Assembly: GCF_013385635.1 (NCBI RefSeq)
Contig: NZ_JACAPR010000009.1
Span: 50,214 to 114,213, forward strand
DNA: 64,000 nt
Direction of reading: 5' to 3'
Source of the DNA: Pseudomonas gingeri
GTDB lineage: Bacteria > Pseudomonadota > Gammaproteobacteria > Pseudomonadales > Pseudomonadaceae
Positions within the stretch are counted from its first letter, which is position 1; every line of letters begins with the position of its first letter. The notes beneath the pieces were generated by a model. It was not told the DNA's origin, searched no databases, and saw only the letters and a program-made list of their open reading frames with translations. Positions 61,134 to 64,000 of this stretch are shown in pieces. A program made the translations under genes and the position numbers.

Positions 61134-61271
61134 GATCGTTCCCACGCTCCACGTGGTAATGCATTCCAAAACTACTGATCGTTCCCACGCTCCGCATGGG
61201 AATGCATTCCAAAACTACCGATCGTTCCCACGCTCCGCGTGGGAATGCAGCCGTGACGCTCCGCGTCACAG
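61134..61271. repeat. palindromic intergenic repeat, three partial tandem copies
   Basis: Three successive GATCGTTCCCACGCTCC(A/G)C(G/A)TGG units occur at about 61134, 61176 and 61221, each followed by TGGTAATGC or TGGGAATGC; the first two are joined by the same ATTCCAAAACTAC spacer. The last is followed by GTGACGCTCCGCGTCAC. This is a tandemly expanded, partly truncated version of the repeats at 53965 and 57385. Confidence 0.8.
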
Positions 61272-61372
61272 AATCATGCCAGGTAGTTATTTAGTTAGCG
61301 ACCTATCGGAATGTTCAAGGCATCCTCGCGCAGTTAGACTAGGCGGCTGCACGCACTGCTACCGGATGCCTG

Positions 61373-62554
61373 ATGAACTTACGAATAATCCTGATCCTCG
61401 GCGCCCTGAGCGCCTTCGCACCGCTGGCCATCGATTTCTACCTGCCGGGTTTCCCGTCGATGGCCATTGCCTTCGGTACCGATGAGAAGCATATCCAGCT
61501 GACGCTGGCGGTGTACTTCCTCGGACTGTCCATCGGGCAACTGGTCTATGGTCCGTTGGCGGATCGCTTCGGTCGGCGGGGGCCGTTGCTGGTCGGGGTT
61601 TTCCTGTTCACCGTGGCGTCCCTGGCCTGTGCCTTCGCGCCGAACCTGGAATGGCTGATCGCCGCGCGTTTCCTGCAGGCGCTGGGTGGTTGCGCGGGGG
61701 CGGTGATTTCCCGGGCGGTGGTCAGCGACAAGTGTGATGCCGTCGGTTCGGCCAAGGTCTTTTCACAGTTGATGCTGGTGACCGGCCTGGCGCCGATCCT
61801 GGCACCGATGCTCGGTGGCGTGCTGGTCAATCTCTATGGCTGGCAGTCGATCTTTATCGTGCTGACGCTGTTCAGTGCATTGTCCGCCGTCGCCGTGACC
61901 CTCGGCCTGCCGGAAAGCCTGCCGGCCAACCAGCCGCGGCCACCGTTGTCGGGGGCGCTGCGCCAGTACGCCAGCCTGCTGTCGGACCGGGTGTTCTTCG
62001 GTCATGCCCTGACCGGCGGGATCGCCATTGCCGGGATGTTTGCCTACATCGCCGGTTCGCCCTTCGTCTTCATCAAGTTGTACGGGGTCCCGGCCGAGCA
62101 CTACGGCTGGTTGTTCGGCAGCAATGCGGCGGGGTTTATCCTGGTGGCGCAGGTCAATGCACGCCTGCTGGGCAAGCATGGCCCTGCCTTTCTGCTGGCA
62201 CGTGCGGTCTGGGTCTATCTGGCGGCGGGACTCACGCTGCTGGGCATCAGCACCTTGCACACGGCGCAACTCTGGCCGCTGCTGATTCCGCTGTTCATCT
62301 GTATTTCCAGCCTGGGTTGCATCATTCCCAATGCGGCGGCATGCGCCATGCGCGGCCAGGGGGCACGGGCCGGCAGTGCTTCGGCGATGTTCGGTTGCCT
62401 GCAGTTCAGCGTCGCCGCGGGTGCGGCGTCGCTGGTCGGGCTGTTGCATGACGGCAGCGCCAAGCCGATGGCGCTGGTGATCGGCCTGTGTGGGGTACTG
62501 GCGGTGACGGTTGCCATGGGGACTCGTCGTCTGGAGAACGCACGAGTCGCTTAG
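61373..62554 (+). CDS. Bcr/CflA family drug:H+ antiporter
   Basis: The 393-residue protein has about twelve membrane helices and the MFS motif A region VYGPLADRFGRRGPLL between helices 2 and 3, plus LPGFPSMA near the N-terminus, typical of Bcr/CflA (bicyclomycin/sulfonamide-type) exporters. Length is near family norm. The gene is monocistronic. The substrate cannot be inferred; regulation is not apparent. Confidence 0.92.
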   Translation: MNLRIILILGALSAFAPLAIDFYLPGFPSMAIAFGTDEKHIQLTLAVYFLGLSIGQLVYGPLADRFGRRGPLLVGVFLFTVASLACAFAPNLEWLIAARFLQALGGCAGAVISRAVVSDKCDAVGSAKVFSQLMLVTGLAPILAPMLGGVLVNLYGWQSIFIVLTLFSALSAVAVTLGLPESLPANQPRPPLSGALRQYASLLSDRVFFGHALTGGIAIAGMFAYIAGSPFVFIKLYGVPAEHYGWLFGSNAAGFILVAQVNARLLGKHGPAFLLARAVWVYLAAGLTLLGISTLHTAQLWPLLIPLFICISSLGCIIPNAAACAMRGQGARAGSASAMFGCLQFSVAAGAASLVGLLHDGSAKPMALVIGLCGVLAVTVAMGTRRLENARVA

Positions 62555-62587
62555 CGTCAGGCTCTCTGTGAAAACGGCCCGCGGCGA

Positions 62588-62767
62588 TCAGCCGACGGCT
62601 TGCCGTTGCTGTTCGGGAAAGGAATGGGGGGCATGCAGACGTGCTTGCAGCGTGCTGACAAAGGCACGGGCTTCGATTTCGCTGCGGAAAGTCACCGCAT
62701 GCTGATCGAGCCGGACCTGCCATTGGCTGCCGTGGGATTTTGCTAACTCTTTCACAAGGATCTTCAT
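62588..62767 (-). CDS. 59-residue conserved-looking hypothetical protein
   Basis: A short basic protein beginning MKILVKELAKSHGSQWQVRL. The ATG at 62767 is preceded by GGAAG 6 nt upstream, giving a good translation signal. No membrane helix or metal-binding motif is present. I do not recognise the family. It is convergent with the Bcr/CflA gene, 33 bp between stops. The longer frame upstream, running to 63046, is rejected because it lacks a start with a Shine-Dalgarno and overlaps the REP element. Confidence 0.65.
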   Translation of the reverse strand: MKILVKELAKSHGSQWQVRLDQHAVTFRSEIEARAFVSTLQARLHAPHSFPEQQRQAVG

Positions 62768-62946
62768 GGCTGACTTCCTTTGGTTGGCAAAGGCGGCCAT
62801 TGTAATCCTGAATACGTTCGCCGGGATGACGGGGATCAAGGATCTGACTGACGGTATTTCCGCTTGTTTTGTAGGTCTTGGATGACCTGGGAGAATGGCG
62901 TACGGTCTTCTGGTTTGCCCGCGAAAAACGACGACAGGCACCTCAT

Positions 62947-62973
62947 TGTGGGAGTGGGCTTGCCCCCGAAAGC
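62947..62973. repeat. single REP upstream of the RAYT gene
   Basis: TGTGGGAGTGGGCTTGCCCC followed by CGAAAGC is one REP half of the same class as those in the array after the transposase (GTGGGAGGGGGCTTGCCCCC). It lies in the 62768-63065 gap, which otherwise holds no recognisable feature. Confidence 0.75.
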
Positions 62974-63065
62974 ATTCCTCCAGGCACATCCAGCCGCATT
63001 GATTCAGCGCCAGGCTTGCGACCTCTACGGTACGTTGGTTCTCCAACTATTCGGGAGTGTCATGG

Positions 63066-63524
63066 ATGACCACCTATTATCGGTCCCACCGCTTGCGTAC
63101 TGGTCGCTATTCAGAACCGGGAAGGATCTACCTGCTCACTGCCATAACGCTGGACCGTGAACCCGTGTTCGAAGATTTCTACCTGGCTCGCCAGCTCGCT
63201 CGTTGTCTCAGGCAGGCACAGGATGAAGGGTTGGCAAGCTCCCTGGCTTGGGTAGTAATGCCCGATCACTTGCATTGGTTGGTGGAGTTGCACGAGGTCA
63301 CACTCGATGAGTTGATGCGCAAGACCAAATCTCGTGCTGCTCGGGTCATCAATCATCAGGCCGGTCGTATGGGGCCTTTGTGGCAAAGTGGGTTTCATGA
63401 CAGGGCGATACGCCGGGAAGAGGATTTACTGGCTATTACCCGTTACATCGTCGCCAACCCGCTAAGGGCGGGGCTGGTTGAGCGGGTTGGTGATTACCCG
63501 CTTTGGGACGCTATCTGGCTTTAG
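63066..63524 (+). CDS. REP-associated tyrosine transposase (RAYT)
   Basis: The 152-residue protein is a Y1-type transposase of the IS200/IS605-like RAYT family. It has the HUH-like motif VVMPDHLHWLV (His-x-His near residue 64) and the candidate catalytic tyrosine in ITRYIVANPLRAGLV (near 126), plus FHDRAIRREEDLLA between them. RAYTs act on REP and REPIN sequences. The ATG at 63066 is preceded by GGGAG 8 nt upstream; the frame opens 3 codons earlier at a GTG. Both sides are flanked by REP sequences, including a tandem array on the right, which is the expected arrangement for an active or recently active element. Confidence 0.92.
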   Translation: MTTYYRSHRLRTGRYSEPGRIYLLTAITLDREPVFEDFYLARQLARCLRQAQDEGLASSLAWVVMPDHLHWLVELHEVTLDELMRKTKSRAARVINHQAGRMGPLWQSGFHDRAIRREEDLLAITRYIVANPLRAGLVERVGDYPLWDAIWL

Positions 63525-63548
63525 TCCTGTGGTGAGTTCGAAGCACTT

Positions 63549-63990
63549 GTGGGAGGGTTGTCCTGGATATTGCGGGTGCCTGAGGCCTCTGTGGGAGGGG
63601 GCTTGCCCCCGAAGCTTTTGGTGGCCTGAGGGCCTCTTCGCGGGCAAGCCCGCTCCTACACTGTTCGGGTTGTCCTGGATATTGCGGGCGCCTGAGGCCT
63701 CTGTGGGAGGGGGCTTGCCCCCGAAGCTTTTGGTGGCCTTGAGGGCCTCTTCGCGGGCAAGCCCGCTCCTACACTGTTCGGGTTGTCCCGGGTATTGCGG
63801 GTGCCTGAGGCCTCTGTGGGAGGGGGCTTGCCCCCGAAGCTTTTGGTGGCCTTGAGGGCCTCTTCGCGGGCAAGCCCGCTCCTACAATGTTCGGGTTGTC
63901 CTGGATATTGCGGGCGCCTGAAGCCTCCGTGGGAGGGGGCTTGCCCCCGAAGCTTTTGGTGGCCTGAGGGCCTCTTCGCGGGCAAGCTGA
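63549..63990. repeat. tandem array of four REPIN units next to RAYT
   Basis: A unit of about 112-113 bp is repeated head to tail, with landmark TTGTCCTGG/TTGTCCCGG at 63558, 63670, 63783 and 63896. Each unit contains a GTGGGAGGGGGCTTGCCCCC REP, GAAGCTTTTGGTGGCC, GAGGGCCTC and an inverted REP (TTCGCGGGCAAGCCCGCTCC TACA). The fourth unit is cut short near 63987, where the sequence changes to CTGAACTGG. Copies differ at only a few bases, so the expansion is recent. The array may continue in another arrangement beyond the window edge. Confidence 0.9.
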
Positions 63991-64000
63991 ACTGGTCAAG

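Noticed and set aside
62768..63046. Upstream extension of the 59-residue gene
   Set aside because: It runs through a REP element and has no translation signal; the ATG at 62767 has GGAAG upstream.
63478..63855. Open frames through the REPIN array
   Set aside because: Repeated translation of the REPIN units; no start signals, no fold, found in both orientations.
63549..63990. Tandem repeats as a CRISPR array
   Set aside because: The repeated unit is about 113 bp with no unique spacers, and each unit contains paired REP palindromes, so it is a REPIN array.
1..64000. tRNA and rRNA genes
   Set aside because: I looked for tRNA-like cloverleaf ends and rRNA segments while reading and saw none that could be supported.

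Overview
The window is a chromosome segment of a Pseudomonas, most likely from the P. fluorescens group. The DNA is GC-rich and densely coding, with GC-biased third positions, REP/REPIN intergenic palindromes and a REP-associated transposase. The gene order from position 761 to 23484 (retS, purD, purH, fis, dusB, a DUF3426 gene, prmA, accC, accB, aroQ, dsbD, ctpL, gcbA, a DUF2333 gene, a NUDIX gene, yciH, speA) follows the order I recall for P. aeruginosa PAO1 (PA4856 down to PA4839). Family names come from motifs read in the translations; no database was searched.

Layout. 1-23484: conserved core. It holds a MarC-type membrane protein, the hybrid sensor RetS, the end of purine synthesis (purH-purD), dusB-fis, prmA, the biotin carboxylase pair accB-accC with aroQ upstream, the thiol-disulfide transporter DsbD, chemoreceptor CtpL, diguanylate cyclase GcbA, then DUF2333, NUDIX, YciH and SpeA. 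23571-27598: accessory segment with an orphan type VI vgrG-DUF4123 pair that has no recognisable effector, a MATE exporter and a small membrane protein. 27599-31426: an AT-rich leader, a Gly-rich repetitive lipoprotein and a TpsB-like outer-membrane transporter. 31437-46603: complete Flp/Tad pilus locus with its regulators: flp plus a stand-alone receiver, rcpC-rcpA-tadZ-tadA-tadB-tadC-tadD-DUF3613, pprB, fppA, tadF, pprA and tadG. 46735-53939: two DUF4136 lipoproteins, CmoM and a MazG-like enzyme, then a thiolase/ketoreductase/hydratase cluster and an AraC regulator. 54087-57372: a PctA-type amino-acid chemoreceptor and a RIO-type kinase. 57493-61122: copper export (cueR, copA, a small secreted protein, copZ) with two CueR promoters readable in the DNA. 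61373-64000: a Bcr/CflA exporter, a 59-residue protein, a RAYT transposase and a tandem REPIN array that runs to the window edge.

How it fits together. Several genes bear on surface attachment. RetS and GcbA are known regulators of biofilm decisions, PprA/PprB controls Flp pili in P. aeruginosa, and the lipoprotein/TpsB pair next to the tad locus may be another surface-exposed product (inference). The least explained items are that lipoprotein/TpsB pair, the receiver gene apparently co-transcribed with flp, the 111-bp near-palindrome between purH and purD, the vgrG island without a cargo gene, and the RAYT-linked tandem REPIN array.
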